DNA of 64,000 bases. Source: Steinernema hermaphroditum. Taxonomy: Eukaryota; Nematoda; Chromadorea; Rhabditida; Steinernematidae. Below the pieces are notes generated by a model. That model saw only the letters and a program-made list of their open reading frames with translations, did no database searches and was not told the DNA's origin. Made by a program: the position numbers and the translations under genes. Positions 1 to 24,838 of the stretch are shown piece after piece. The stretch spans positions 5,580,001 to 5,644,000 of the forward strand of contig CM059622.1 in the NCBI GenBank assembly GCA_030435675.1. The letters run 5' to 3'. Position 1 is the stretch's first letter. Each line of letters begins with the position of its first letter.

Positions 1-2722
1 GGAGTTGTTAATGGTTCAGATGATCGATGCTTAGGGTGAATGAGAGGATCGCACTTTGCGTTTAGCGCGACATTAATTTATCATGTCCAATGGCATACTA
101 AATTGCCGAACGAGTGATCGTTCGCTGTCCAGCGGAGCGAGGCGTTTTGTGCCTGCCTATGGGATGGCTCCTTGTAAATGTCCCTAGACTTGAGTAGTGA
201 TCTCTTTTCGATCGCCTGGATTCACTGAACTTCTAATTGTAAAAGGAAATCTGATGTCACAGGTTCGCCTTTCAGTGCGTTAGGGTAGCAGGTGCACCGA
301 GAGTAAACTAATCAATCAAAGTGCACACTTATGGCGAGTTTAAAGTGTTAAACCGGTGTTAGAAAGAGATTTATGCGAGCCCAGGGTGGGGTTGAGTTTT
401 ATGATTTTCTAAAATTGGGACACTCTGGATTTGTATTCATTTCAGGAGAACGATCCCGTCATTAGGCAGGGGCGAGCGACTATCCAACAAACTGATACAT
501 TTCATTCGGTCATATATCGGATAATCTTCGTCTTTTCCTGTTTCATTCCTATCATCCCATAAATCTGTAAGCTAAATCCGCTTTCACATCATTATCATCG
601 GCTTTCAACGTCTTCACAATGTGTGTTACCGTCATTTATAATACATTTTACGTCTAGCGCGACATGCTTAGTTACCTCATGTGGCTTTATAAGACAAATT
701 TTTGTGTGTTTTTTTTTTGTGTCTTCCATTACTGAAAATTCACCTTTGAGATCCAAAGACTTCACTTGTTTCTATCTCTTTGTAATATATTTCACTTTTT
801 TCTAATAGATTACTTCTAAAATCTCTACATTATAACATTTCATGGTCATTTCTAAAAGATCTCAAATCACTAGCGCGCTCATTAGATGACAGATTCTACT
901 TCACCGTGCGGATTCCATGAGCACTATTTTTCTAAGATTTTGTTCATATTCCTTCCTATCCAATTCTCCATTTCAATAACCTCTCGATTAGCCTCGACGC
1001 ACAGTCTCCCTCCCTCTCAAAAACGAGTTTCGTGTTTGTTTTTCGTCTGCTGAGCTCAAAGCTCGGAGTGTAAACTTTAAATCCTCGCCGGTGGCGCCTC
1101 GCCCTCTGCCCTCATCCCCTCGGATCGCGTCAGATCCACACGTATGCTCACTCGAAATGCCATTCCGTCGTCCAAAAAAGAAATGGCGACAAACTCGTCA
1201 GAGGAAACGGCGCTGCAGAGGCGCCTCTCTCCAGAAGGAGAAACGGTTCTGGGGAACGCCTGCGTCATCTCCGGCTCCGACCTCGGAGTCGTTAATCTCA
1301 CGGACACATGATTTATCGGCTCGGAGGGACGTCACTCGAGGCGATTACTGGCGCTTTTGTGAAAACATACAAATGAGACATGGGAGCAGACGCTAATCCG
1401 GAGAAAGGGACGGGTTGTGGACGTGGAGGTACTTGTACGGGAAATGCGTAGGAATAGTCCTCGGCTGGGTGACGGTACAGGAAGTGCGCCATGTTTTGTA
1501 ACTTTCTCTGATAGATATCATAAGTTTTGCCATGATATGTCGCGACACTTGTTGATAAGCGTTCGATTTTCGCTTGTTTTTGTGTTGACGTACCGTGGCT
1601 GGCTCAGCGTCAAAAGGTGATTAACTCGTGTTTCGAGAACTGATCATTTTTCGGTGTTGACCGCTAATGGAACATCGATCGCTAATTTTTGTACTGCGCA
1701 TTTGCATATCGAATGAGGTGAACTCGACTGTTCGGCACTTCAAATCCGTGTTGCAATGCAAATTGTCGTCATTATAAAATCGGATTTGAGGACGCTTCCA
1801 ACATCCGGGTAGATTAGAACAGTGATCGGCGTTTCGGAAGCTTCTCAAGGGGTTAGTTATTTATATTTTTGAAGCAGGGTGTTCTGTTCATCGATCTTGA
1901 TCAACCGTTCTTTAACCAGAAAGCTGTTGGCCTATGGTTCCGTCTTGTTATCACTTATCAGGTTCTTCTTCTATCAAAAGTCAGTCACGTTCCACATCCC
2001 TCAAAATGCTAGCCTCCTCTGATGCCGGCCGTCCTATCCTGGACGTCACTGTTCCGTCTTTAAATAACCCCGTCAAACGTCTCCCTCTCCCTTGTGCACT
2101 CTCCGCTTTCGAGGAGCCACCGGCTGTCGATCACCTGTCTTGGCGACGTCACTCATGTTGTTCGTCTTGTCTCAGACGTGCAACTGTTGTGAAACGAAGA
2201 AGAATGCCCACAGATCAAATTGCGACTTTCAAAGAAACTCTCGAATTTGACGAGTCTTGGCTTCGCCATGAGATCAGAGTACCGTTGAGTTAGAAGGAGA
2301 TAGATAGCCACACATAGAATCCCATCCATTCTTCTATGGTTATGTATCTAATCAGATACACTGAACTATTATGTGGGAACTCTCCTGAGAATTAGAGCAA
2401 CCCTGTGAGAGAATTATCGTTTACACCTAGTTCGTGTCACTATTTATACCATATGCATGAGAATGAGGTACAAAGATATCTGGAGATTCGAGCAGAGCAG
2501 TGCCTTAAGATCTCGATTTTTACTCCGACATCACTCTCGTTCCTTTGAAATAAACGAGTTTTTCTTCTTTTGTAGATGTCCTGCAAATCGCCTTTGCTTG
2601 TTTGTGTTCGAAATTGTGCCGACAACTCTTGAATGGTTCCCCATGGCGCAGGGGACCGTCGCCCCCTCAAAGCCCTCTATTTATCTTTTCGGCCTCGCCG
2701 ATCATCCATTCAATTCGACTCA
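1..2722. other. no gene recognised; upstream region of the RSK gene
   Basis: I see no reading frame here with protein-like composition together with usable splice sites. The first 1 kb is AT-rich and the part from about 1.0 to 1.4 kb is GC-rich. The stretch most likely holds promoter or 5' untranslated sequence for the kinase gene whose distal first exon begins at 2729, or the end of a gene lying to the left. Confidence 0.4.
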
Positions 2723-2728
2723 TTTCAG
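2723..2728 (+). promoter_or_regulatory. splice acceptor abutting a start codon (possible spliced-leader site)
   Basis: TTTCAG ends directly at the ATG at 2729. No upstream coding exon is needed, so this is either the end of a 5' UTR intron or a trans-splice acceptor. Similar acceptors lie directly before or within 4 nt of start codons at 20617, 42998 and 50878 on the minus strand. Confidence 0.45.
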
Positions 2729-10494
<7,766 letters not shown>

Positions 10495-12066
10495 ATCCTC
10501 GGAGCGTCGAGGAGAGTCCTGTAAATAGCCCGAAACGTGTACTCCAGGCATTTGTCACTCTTTCGTTGTCATTCCTTCGAACCCATTGCTGCCGAGGGAC
10601 CCGCGGATGTGTCTGTACATAGAGGATCGCCTCGAAGAGAAGCGATACTGTAATCTATTCTGTAAATGCGACTTGGTTATGATAAAGATATATTCTACAG
10701 TAATCGTGTCAGTAAAAGAAAACGCAATTTAATGGTATATAAAGAAGATGTTGTACAAAAGGTCACAGAATCGGGTTAAGAAAACGGATCAGGTGTTTTT
10801 ACGGATACAGTTGCATAACCAAGGAGCCGCGTCCCAGAATGGATAATCCTCCTAGAATCACTGCAATGTGGATATTTCTTGGTCACAACACAGGTGCGAA
10901 TGCAGCCACAAGAGTGTCAGATATCCGGGCCGCGCATCCGGACACGCTTTGCCGAGTGATGCAATACGGTCACACACCGCGAACATCTCCTCGAACAAAC
11001 AATTAAGAGAGGTCAATAGGTAACAAAGTGCCGCAGTGCGAAAGATCTAAGGCCTCACTTTGGGCCGAGAAGGTGGGGGCAGGAGAGGGCTATTTGACTA
11101 TGCCCGTGTCATAAGAGTCCTGCAGTAGAAGCATCGTTCCGATTCACAGTCCTCCGATGTTCACAGCCTGTATGTATTTTGGAGATGACTGCTACTGAGC
11201 AGCATTCGAATCTTCACGTCTGTCGGCAGAACAAGGATGCGATCATCATTTAAGAACGTTTAAAAAAGTTTCGATCTAAAAATTGGTCTCATGGAAAACA
11301 AAAAGATTATTGCGCAACAGGCCTCGATCACGCGTCCTGTACATCTCCCAGAAACCAGTAATCAAGAGGTCACTAGGTGACGGTATATCTCAGCAAGAAG
11401 AGCTCGTACGGTGGGGCAATTAGTTGGCGGAAGTGAATAGGCACCAAAGTGACAAGTTGGGGTGTGTGCGATTCGATGAAGGCAAGAAGGAAGCCTGGAG
11501 CAGCAAGATCTAGATCTTATCCGTTTTGGAAGCGGACAATTTTCAATCTCAAAGTTGTACAGACCGTTTGTTAGACCGCACTGGGTCTAACAAAGGTAGA
11601 CGTCGCTCCGAAAAGGGACTCAAAGAGGTCTCCTGTCCAGCGCTTCTGAACTTCTTCTTCGTAGTTCTTTCTTCTTCTCCGTACTTCGCCAATTTGCAAA
11701 GTTTTTATTTACTGCGAGATCAGTCGGGTCGTAAATCAAACCGCCGAGTGCTGTGACCTCTCGATGGGCAATTAACCGTTTTCCCAGCAGATGTACAAAC
11801 AACTCACAATACGAACATCTGCCTCTGACCCTCCATGACACCGCTTCCTCCATTTGATTACGGTAAATAAGCAAGCCTAAGGCACCACATTCAGAGGGTA
11901 CCCCTTCTTCTCCAGGCTCGGATTGGAGTCACCCGCTCTTCTCCTCGATCCCGGCGTTCGCCCACGGGGCGGTCACCGGGAGGTCACCGCCACCCGCGAT
12001 CAATAGGCGCCCTTCTTCGCCGTCGGTCATTCAGCTGGCTGACCACTCCCTCCAATAGACGCCGAG
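10495..12066. other. intergenic; no gene seen
   Basis: This is the 3' UTR of the RSK gene (a GATAAA lies at about 10681) followed by sequence without a coherent reading frame. A GC-rich segment at about 11900-12060, directly before the next ATG, is probably the promoter of the F-box-like gene. Confidence 0.45.
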
Positions 12067-13014
12067 ATGCTGTCTCTGCTCCCCTACACGGCCACCGAAG
12101 CCGTTTGTCGTCATCTCTCCGTCGCCGAGCTCCGCGCCCTCGGGGAGGCCTGCGTCGGCGGCTTCTTCCCGCAAATCGTCCGCGAGACCCAGATCCGACG
12201 CTACTCGCACAACTTCTTCAGCTTCTCTGTGACCCCCGAACGAGAAGTCGAAATCCTCGCCTTCCGACGCCTCATGACGCAGACCGAATCCATCGACCTG
12301 CAGCATCTCTGTCCCTTGATGATCGCCTCGAAGAACACCCTCCTCCTCTCCAGTCATAAGTACTACGCCGCCAAGACTCACTCCGAGAGGCGCAGCCTCG
12401 AACTCCTCGCCTGGATCGCCCAGATCCCGAATCTTAGGGTAGTCGTCGAAGACGTCGAGGAAACCGAGAATCCCGTCTTCCACAAACTCCTCGCCACCCT
12501 CCGTGGCGCCCTCCGATTGCCGGCTCTTTTGATTGTTCAGAGCCGCGCTCCATCAACACAGCTCCACGGACTCCTCCTCGACTCCATGGCTTCTTCTTCG
12601 CTGCGGCAGTTAAAGGTCAACCTCGCCACGCCCGGCTTCCAGAAGCAGCTCTTCGCTTTCGTCACCGGCGGCAACTGGACGACGGTGCACATCAAGTCAG
12701 AGCTACCGTACTCTTTCTTCGAATCCGTGCTCAACTTCTGGAACTCTCCGAAGTCGTCGACGATGCTAAAGCCCTGTCATCGTACGATTATGTTCAACAT
12801 GATCAGAACGCCTAATGTCGAGAGAAACACTGACTACGACATCCCTCACCCCTCAGATCCGAAGTTCGTTATGCGCGTATCCACCAACTACGCCGCCGAC
12901 CATGACTTGCGTCTCATAAGCATCCTTGTAGAAATTGTAAATATGGAAAGTAGAGCTTGTATTGACTACGCTTTTTTCGCCGAAAGTGATTCAAAATTAA
13001 TAAACGATCCCTAG
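12067..13014 (+). CDS. F-box-like protein, single exon
   Basis: Intact 315-codon ATG frame without introns, unlike nearly every other gene here. The first 25 residues (LPYTATEAVCRHLSVAELRALGEAC) fit the leucine pattern of an F-box, the Skp1-binding module of SCF ubiquitin ligases. The rest has regularly spaced hydrophobic stretches but no repeat or domain I can name; nematode F-box proteins often carry fast-evolving substrate domains of this size. AATAAA follows at 13086-13091. It lies tail to tail with the ROCK gene, only about 130 bp away. The gene is well supported; the F-box assignment is an inference from one short motif. Confidence 0.75.
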   Translation: MLSLLPYTATEAVCRHLSVAELRALGEACVGGFFPQIVRETQIRRYSHNFFSFSVTPEREVEILAFRRLMTQTESIDLQHLCPLMIASKNTLLLSSHKYYAAKTHSERRSLELLAWIAQIPNLRVVVEDVEETENPVFHKLLATLRGALRLPALLIVQSRAPSTQLHGLLLDSMASSSLRQLKVNLATPGFQKQLFAFVTGGNWTTVHIKSELPYSFFESVLNFWNSPKSSTMLKPCHRTIMFNMIRTPNVERNTDYDIPHPSDPKFVMRVSTNYAADHDLRLISILVEIVNMESRACIDYAFFAESDSKLINDP

Positions 13015-13140
13015 TTATTCTATAGCTTAACGCGCTGGGAAGCTCAGCGAATATAAGTCAGCCAAGCATTAAACAATTATCAAGTAATAAATACGAGAAT
13101 ATGTACAAACAACTTTGATCATTCTTCTCATTATACCCGT

Positions 13141-17170
<4,030 letters not shown>

Positions 17171-20140
17171 TCACGATGCACCTGAAATCGTATGCGAAAT
17201 AAGAAAAGGAATCGTGACCAAGCAAAAATCATTTGAAACGCGGAGAATTCGAAATGAAATTTCCCACCAAAACATTATTCAATCGCCGTCGGCGATTCGA
17301 ATGTTGAGAACGCGCGGGCAGCCGACGGTGTTCAGATCAATCAAACCGCGCGGCGACGACCACGATCGGCCGGCTCGAATAGCGGAACAACAGTGATGAC
17401 GATACAAAGCAAAGCGGAGGAGAGCCCACGAAGGACACGAACCGTCCCTTGACTCTACCGGAGGTAAAATGTGCAAAGTATTACTCATCGAAGAGACATA
17501 AATCAGCCGAAAGGAACTCTTCTTAACAAAGTGCACTTCAAATGCCGCGGGAGTGTTGCCACGCGTTAAAAGGGGAGAAACACAAGAATTCCTATGGATC
17601 ATAAATCCCACGCAATGCTCAGTGACGATTAAAAATCCAAGGAAGACGTCACACGAATATGAAAATCGTTATCAAGCGAAACCACCTGATCTAAAGCCGC
17701 AACAAGACATCGCCTGGCGGCGATGACATTCCCACCGCCATGGTACATATAATTGACAAATAAACACACAAAAAAGCTGTTTTGAGAAAGTGATTCACCG
17801 CGAAGAGGGCGATGGAATCAGAGCGCGTCTGTTTGCTTGGAGAAATTCGAATGCGAATGGACAACACGGACCGGCCAAGTGTAACAATGACCAAAAATCT
17901 AGAAAAGATTTATGTATCCCACCAGCAAGCGCCTCCAAATGACCGCAAATAGTCTACAGTCGCATCAGCGCAGTCTACAGTCTAAACGACGTCTATCAGT
18001 CTGAAACTGGACGTCTACCGTCTGCACAACCTTCCAGAACATTCTGTGACAAAAAATCTGGCAAATCCAAAGAGCACTGGGATTACTGTAGGTAGCCAAA
18101 CCTTGATGTTTATTATAGGTGCTTCTTATCTTTAGAATCCCGATAATGGGGTCACAATCGGCTTAAAATCTACGTCGCCGCGCAGTGGATGTTATACATA
18201 TCTGTCAGATCGCGCGCGGAAACGCTTTCTAAAGTCACCACCGGTTTCGCTTAATGACTCTAAACAATCAAGCGTCATCGGAACTTGCTACTCCACGTGC
18301 TTCCGCACCAAAGTGGTCAAACATCAACAACGGAAATGGTGAGAAATAGGAAATTTCGAACACAGAACGTCATAAAATTTTCAACGTCCGCTCCCTAGGA
18401 ACCACACCATCGCTATAAAGGGTGTGCCGCAACGGAAATGACGCCAAAAATAGAGCGGGAGGAATCGAAGCTTCTTCTTCATTTCAGGGGAGGTCAGAAA
18501 TTCTTCGCATTCTTCCGTCCAAAAAATCAACTGATCTCAAGAAGAACGGCTAATCCGATTTTCACACGTCCCCGGCATGGAAAGGTGGTGAATGGTGATG
18601 GAAAATCTAACACATTCGCAGCACGGACACACAAACAAAGACCGCGACGGTTGCATAAGCGAAACGGTGGCACCTCCGGGAGGCGGCGGCGCTATCAGTG
18701 CCTTCGGTGGCCATAAAGACGAAAAACGACTTTGGCAGCGGCGCGCCAGGGACGGGCGCGCTTTCGACCTCGACAGTATGCGCGCGCGAAGTCGCTGGCA
18801 ACAGCGCGATAACTTCGAGGTCATCTTAGGCGCGCGCGCGACGGAAAGTATTCGTGTCGCGTTGCCCAACTCGACGACAGAGGCGGACAGAGAGGCGCAG
18901 ATATGCGAGGTGCGGTCAGGAATGGTCACTCGAGCCGCTGTTTTGATGGAGAAGTGTTGTTTCTGTTGCCGCCGAAGACGGATCGCCCGAGAGCGATCGA
19001 TCGGCGGAACCGCGACCGTACGCCTCGGAAAGGCACCAGAGGGGATTATGAGAAGAACGCGGCCGGCTGGCGGCTTTGCCGAGACGTTCGCGTTGATAAC
19101 GGTTCATCGCCACTCGACGGGAAATCCTAAAATTTACCCCCTATTTACTCGCCCTAAACGGGACCGGTGTGTGACGAAAGGGCAAATTTTCGAGAGGCGC
19201 CGAATTCCGGACCCAAAAGATTCATCGCGCTACCGGTTACGGTAGGGCCGGGTTACGGTGAGTGGAAGATCATTCGATGCGAGAATCGATTGTGAGAAGG
19301 AACTATTAACGAAGGCACAAACGGCACATTCAAATGAGCGCGAATGCATCATCGATGGCGTAGAGACGCGGCCACTGACTCACTGTAGCGAGCACCCCAT
19401 TATACGACAGTGGTTTGGTTTCAATACGCTTATGGAAGCGAAGGTGTGGCGGAACCCCCTTTGCAACAACGATTGGACGAGGCCCTCAATAAACTGACGA
19501 TTCACTTCGACTTTTCTGGACTATTTATCAAGAAGGAAACGCCATTTTCCCAGCAAAGTGGACACAGTCGAAGCTCTATCTACTGGTGCAACAACATGCA
19601 CCGCAAACACACCCTTTATGCGAAAACGAAACCAAAAGTCCTCAGAGGACATCTACACTATACAGAGGGGGACATCAAAAACCACAACTCGGACAGATGC
19701 ACAGTAACTAGACGGTACATTTCACCCTCCAGTGACCGCCGGAGGACATTTTTGGTGGTGGTCACCCCGCCTCAGCAACAACAACAGCTTAGCGCCGACG
19801 ATTACCGCGTGGCGAGAACTGGGTCTGTTTACAGAGCAGATTTTGACGACAGCGCGGTAATCGGTGAGAAGAAAAAAGCGCACAAAATGCTATTCCTCGT
19901 CGATGGGCTGTACCGGTTGCAGGCGTTGGTGCCTTTCCGGGCCCGGAGACTCATCGCCCACACCACCAACGTAGGTCAATTATCCGTGAAATGACTCCAC
20001 GGAGTGCAAACAGCCGTCACACTACTACAAATCGAGCGGAGTTTCGATGCAAATGATGGATAATCTCGTGAATATTCATTACACGTTGTGCATGGGCTAA
20101 CGATGCAACAAAATAAGTTAGGGCAGGGTGGAGCTTCTGC
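17171..20140. other. intergenic between ROCK and TMEM14; no gene seen
   Basis: Three kilobases without a supported exon. It should contain the promoter and any untranslated first exons of ROCK. Open frames of up to 217 codons at 18.5-19.3 kb are arginine-rich translations of CG-rich DNA without domain signal. Around 17950-18010 there is a cluster of CAGTCTA/GTCTAC words on both strands. Confidence 0.4.
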
Positions 20141-20617
20141 TTATCGGGACGCTTGAATCGCTCGGACGACGCCACGGCCGAAGATAGCGAGGCTGAAATG
20201 TAATGGCAATGTGAATAGGTGCTAAATGGTGCAGCAAAAATAAGGAACTGTGTAACAAAAGAACAAAAAAGCCCAGTTTTTTATAAATGGATGGCTCGCC
20301 AACTGACGATCAGCGACTTACCTAAGAGCGCAGATGATGCCAGCGGGCATCAGCTTTCCACTGTTCATGAAGCGCTTTCCCATAACACCGCCAAGAATTC
20401 CGCTGACGCCGAGAAGGAGCGTGTTGTTGTTGGTGTGCGCAGCGTAGCCGGCGATCAGCCCGGAGACGACTCCGGCCACCAAAGATGGAACGCTTCCTAC
20501 AAGTCAGAAGATGAGAGAACGGATGAGAAACACGGAGAACGCACCGGCCTTGAGGTATCCGATAAGTCCGCCGGTTAGGACGAGCGCTCCGTAAGTCAGT
20601 CCAAAGAAATCGGCCAT
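20141..20617 (-). CDS. TMEM14: TMEM14-family small membrane protein
   Basis: Three exons, 20617-20545, 20496-20322 and 20192-20141, give 99 aa. The protein is almost entirely four hydrophobic segments with the family's glycine-rich features: GGLIGYLKAGSVPSLVAG near residues 16-33, SGILGGVMGKRF near 56-67, then SGKLMPAGII. Human TMEM14C, a mitochondrial inner-membrane protein needed for porphyrin handling in haem synthesis, has about the same length and intron-spanning motif KAGSVPSL. An acceptor TTGCAG lies 4 nt before the ATG. The family is clear; the mitochondrial role is carried over from vertebrates and is less sure. Confidence 0.9.
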
Positions 20618-20907
20618 TTCTGCAAGGAAGCGAGTGGAAAAGCGACGAGAAAATCACGCGAGCAAATGCTGCGGCGGACAAGAAGGTGACTGCGGGGCGA
20701 CATCACTAAATCGATCATACTGCTATAGTATGTAGTGCAGCGGAACCCCACAGAGCGCAACAAACTAGCAGAAAAACATCGTTATATATCGTAAGAAAAG
20801 TAAAGCAGGAAATCGCAGGAAAAGGCGCGATGTTCGGGAGATTGTTATCGCGCGCATGTTTTTTTATTTGTCACATTAAGAGCTCGTTGTCCAGCTGAGC
20901 ACACGGT

Positions 20908-20980
20908 GCCTTGGTAGCGCAGTAGGCAGCGCGTCAGTCTCATAATCTGAAGGTCGTGAGTTCGATCCTCACCCGGGGCA
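20908..20980 (+). tRNA. tRNA-Met (CAT), elongator type
   Basis: A 73-nt cloverleaf. The acceptor stem pairs GCCTTGG with CCGGGGC using two G-T wobbles; the D-arm begins TAGCGCAG; the anticodon loop reads CTCATAA with CAT; the T-arm is GTGAG-TTCGATC-CTCAC; the discriminator is A. A T6 pol III terminator follows immediately. Confidence 0.95.
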
Positions 20981-21099
20981 ATTTTTTCCCCTCGGATATG
21001 TCGACCTTGCAAGACAGACAGTCTACATGGTGCAAACAGTTCTTCTTCCCTTTGAATTCATTTCCATTCTTCATCTTTCTACGAGAGGGTCGTTTCACA

Positions 21100-21354
21100 A
21101 TGTCGAAGAAGTCGCCAGAAACCGTGAATCCCAACCCAGGCATCGACCTCAACTTCGACAGAGTGTTCACCGAAGACGGTGACACTCGCCGTTCCAATGC
21201 CGCCTGCATATGCATGGTCTTCTCCGCTGTCATTTTCGTTCTCAGCATTCTGACCGTAAGTGAACCACTTCGTTCGATTAACGTAACCCAAATCTTCTAG
21301 GCACTTGGAGCAGCGATCGCTATGGCTCTTCAAATCCCCTGGGGCGAAGGTTAG
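21100..21354 (+). CDS. 69-residue single-span membrane protein, unrecognised
   Basis: Two exons, 21100-21255 and 21301-21354, with clean GT-AG sites in phase 0. Residues 1-32 are polar (IDLNFDRVFTEDGDTRRSN). Residues 33-65 are strongly hydrophobic (ACICMVFSAVIFVLSIL, then ALGAAIAMALQI), enough for one long or two short membrane helices. It ends PWGEG. It lies between tRNA-Met and the convergent supervillin-like gene, whose stop is only about 55 bp away. I do not recognise the family; the splice sites and hydropathy make it a credible gene. Confidence 0.7.
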
Positions 21355-21408
21355 CGTTAGTTTATTCAAGATATATTCACATATTAGCAGTTATGTACAA
21401 CATGAAAC

Positions 21409-24400
21409 TTAGAACAGATTGGCTTCCTTTCGCATTCGAATCTGCTTCCATTGCGGCAATCGGCCAAACGCGTCCTTGCTCATCTGGAAGACCTTCTCGA
21501 ACTCTTCTGGGCACAGATATCGTTCAAGGTGCTTCATATCGGTCCCTTCGGGCAAGTCCCGCTTCAGCAGTGTCTCCAACGGCCAGAATTGAGTTCGCTC
21601 GGCGAGAAGCGATTCCAGCGATTGTGTCTTCTTCTCCGCCTGTTCTTCGTCGATTTCGAAAGGCATCCACAACGGAAAGAGCGCCTTGAAGGCGGCAGGT
21701 TCGTTGCACTTGTATATGACCGTCGCAGGTCCTTCTCGATTCATCCAGAAGCGCGTCGCCACCCGTAGAGCGAATGTGGAAACCGGACCGTCGCTCCAGA
21801 TCCATAAGCAGCTTCCTTGGTCGACCATCATGCAGTCGGTGAGGATCGTTTGCAGGAATGGGAATGCGGTGTACCGATATGATAATGCCGCGGTTTTCTC
21901 TTCCCCTTCGGATTCAAAGATTCTGTAGAACCTTGGTGCACAATTATTCTTCCAGTTGTTCGGTCGGAGAATTTCCCAGGAAATCTGTGAGTCTCCATCG
22001 ACCGTGCTGGAAACTGTGTAGTCGCTCGGCTTCAGCGCTTCGGCCAACTTCAGCGTCCCCTTGATTGTTGGCGCGTCACAGTCACAGCCAAACAGCGCAA
22101 GAAGCTCCTTGTTTTTATCATCTTTAACGATGTAGCTAGCTTGGGAACGTAGAATAACCGGTGTCCCAACTTCCTCAGCCACCATCAGAGAGGGACGCGA
22201 GTTCCGAATGAGGAAGATGTTGGTTCCAGTGCCGTGGATCACGAGGCGACCTTTGAAGAGTCCGAGGAACACCTCTGGTTCGTAGTTCTGCAACACCCTG
22301 ATATGGTCTCTCCGTTCGCGGTCCAAATCCCTCAGCGCTAACGCACAGATTCCCTGTTCCTTCGGAGTTGTTGACCTTCCCAACCAGTAGAAATAAGCGA
22401 CACGCTGCCGTCCTGTGTCGTGGTCCCTGTGGCTTCCGTCGAACCTTCGGATTCCTAATCAAATTCACTTATATAAGGATCGAAACGGCTTCATACGAAC
22501 CCTGGCGCTCGACTCTGTACTTCCACTGCACGACGTAGCACGCCGATTCCTCGAAAATGCTGAGCTCCTCCAGCGGCACAAGGATCTCTCCCTTCAACTT
22601 CCAGAACGCCAAGTTCTCCGTGTAGACATTTTCGTCGTCGGAACGGAGTTCCGTCTCCTCAAGTACCAGAACCGGTTCGATCGGTTCCAAGGAGGCTAGG
22701 CGCGCGCCGAGAACGTCAGCCACTCTCTCATCATCGACTTCGTCGTGAATCACTTCGCTCGGTGAGGATGTGGCGCGTCTGCAAGACAAAACACTATCAT
22801 AAGGCAAACACGTAATCCGCTACCGTTTCGGAGTGGAGAGGGGCGTTCGCGAGGTCCAGTCGACGAATTTCCTTCTGAAGAGCTCGTCGTTCAGTCCCTG
22901 GAAGATCTTCCTGACGATGATCCACTCGCCGCGTCCTTCGAGCGGCGAGTCCCCGAGGATTAATCCGGCCTCGTCGATCGGCTGGTTTCGCTAAGCAAGA
23001 TCATGTAAACAACCCTCAAAGGCGCGCACTCTTACCAGCTGTTCCGCGTAATCCATCGCGCACTTCGCCGCATTTCGATCGGCCGAGCGCCCAAGCCAAA
23101 CATAAATCTCGGAACCGAAGTCAAATATTAGGGTCTAAAAATGGACTTTGTTTGCGCATTCAAAGCAGAGCCTCACTTCGCGGGGTTCCAGGATGGAGAC
23201 GCGAGGTGCTTCGCCTCGAACCACGGACTGGATGGAGAAGTCTTCAGTCACACGGAGCACAATGTTCGCCTTCTGCACTGCCAGATTTTCGAAACAGTCC
23301 TCCAACATGGCCAGCTCTTGGGGAACACGCTGCTCATGGTATCCTCCGAGCACTTTCCAGAAGGTGCTTGCTTCGGAGTGCACCGACTCTGCTTGTTTCG
23401 CTGTGCATCCGAGTTCTCCGGTAGACGTTATTGTGAAGATGATTTGAGCGGCCTGAGATACGATGAGTATGTCACGGGTGTGGAAAGACAGTAATCCGAA
23501 CCGTTGATTTCTCGCGTAGATTTGCGAATTCTCCGATGTAGTGGAAAAGTCGGTCGGGGAGGACGAGGAGATAGACGGCGCATGGATTTACTGATTCAGC
23601 TTTTGGGATCACGAGCCGAACATCAGGACGCGCCTCACCTAAAATTGAATCAATTGCTGTGACATGGCAACACTGACGACACACCTTTGATCCTGATCAG
23701 CATAACACTGGGATAAGGCGATGTTGTGTCACATTTCTTCAAATTAACGGCGGAGAAATCTTCTATGGCTTGGAGGCCGGCCTTTGCGCTTGCATCAGAA
23801 TCACCCTTCTTCTGGCGATAGTCCACTGGGAGATCTTGCACACCCGTCGCTTCGACATTCTTTGTGAGAGTTGGGACGGACTTCCTGGGATTCTTTGTGG
23901 GAGGTCGGCCTGGCCGTCGAGCTCGCTGGAGTTGAGGAGGGGCCACTCTGAAATTGTAATGTTTATGATTACGAGTTTCTTTCTAATCACAGTTTCTAAT
24001 CACAATGCAACATTGAAACATTCCTCGCAAGGCAGTGAACTCAGAAAACATTTTAATTTTGCTTGCAGACTGCAAACAACCAACCGCTCACAGTTCGTGC
24101 AACTATGCAAATTAACGATTGTTGCAGACTAGCAGACACGAAAGGCAGACATTATTAATGTCTAGACGGGCGAAACCTACCGATCGTTATTTCCAACAAC
24201 AGCATCGAAGTCGGCGACGTTGAGCTCCATGTCGACCTTCTTGCGATCGGCAGCTGAAGAAGAAGAACTGAAGAACTTCTCCATCCCCTTGTCGATTCGC
24301 ACGGGCGTCGTGCTGACGGACTTGGGCCGCGGAGTGGCTCCGGTCGCCTTCTCGAGTCTCTTTGCCGAGTTCAGCATCTGGAGATCATTTTCCGGCGTTT

Positions 24401-24670
24401 TCACTCGATCTTTCCACGACTCCGAAGCCTAAAAAAAATGCATGAAGAAACAATTCGCGACACTATCGCGGGAACTACCTGGAAAAGAGCAGATTTTCGC
24501 GCGCTGAGTGCGGAGCCCCCGGCGACACTAAAGGGCCGCTGGGGCTCTGTCTCCGGGACGCGTTTCCTCCAGCGGAGCTGATCGTCGACGATCGCGTTGA
24601 GGCGATCGGCGATCGAGGGCGAACAGCGAACGGTTGCCATTGGCGGCGCTTCGTTCGGAGTGACGAGCAT
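21409..24670 (-). CDS. SVIL: supervillin-like gelsolin/villin family protein
   Basis: Membrane-associated actin and myosin II regulator. Exons 5' to 3': 24736-24479 (ATG at 24670), 24428-24181, 23947-23685, 23638-23502, 23452-23177, 23134-23036, 22990-22824, 22778-22501 and 22454-21409; phases agree, giving 901 aa from that ATG. The N-terminal third has supervillin-type repeats (SIADRLNAIVDDQLRWRKRV and ASESWKDRVK). Gelsolin-like segments follow from about residue 225 (VMLIRIKG, YLLVLPDRLFHYIGEFAN, EIYVWLGRSA, AYFYWLGR, CLWIWSDG). The last 36 residues are a villin headpiece (YLCPEEFEKVF, LPQWKQ, EANLF). The exon at 24736 is open upstream of the ATG and an acceptor lies at 24737, so an earlier exon (perhaps 24838-24807) is possible; the true start is unresolved. 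Confidence 0.88.
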
Positions 24671-24838
24671 TTGCCTTTCCGGGGCCGCGCCGGCACACAA
24701 CTGATTCAGATCGGCGGTCGCCCCTCCCTCGTCGGTCTAAACAAGTCGGCCCTTGTACAACAGCGCGAAGCGCCACTTACCGCCAGCTGGAGTCACTTCT
24801 GTTTACCGACGGCTCTTGTTTGGGGTCGTCGTCGCACT

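Noticed and set aside
18592..19245. 217-codon open frame on the plus strand
   Set aside because: Arg/Gly-rich translation of CG-rich DNA, no domain or splice partner, and overlapped by equally long frames on the other strand.
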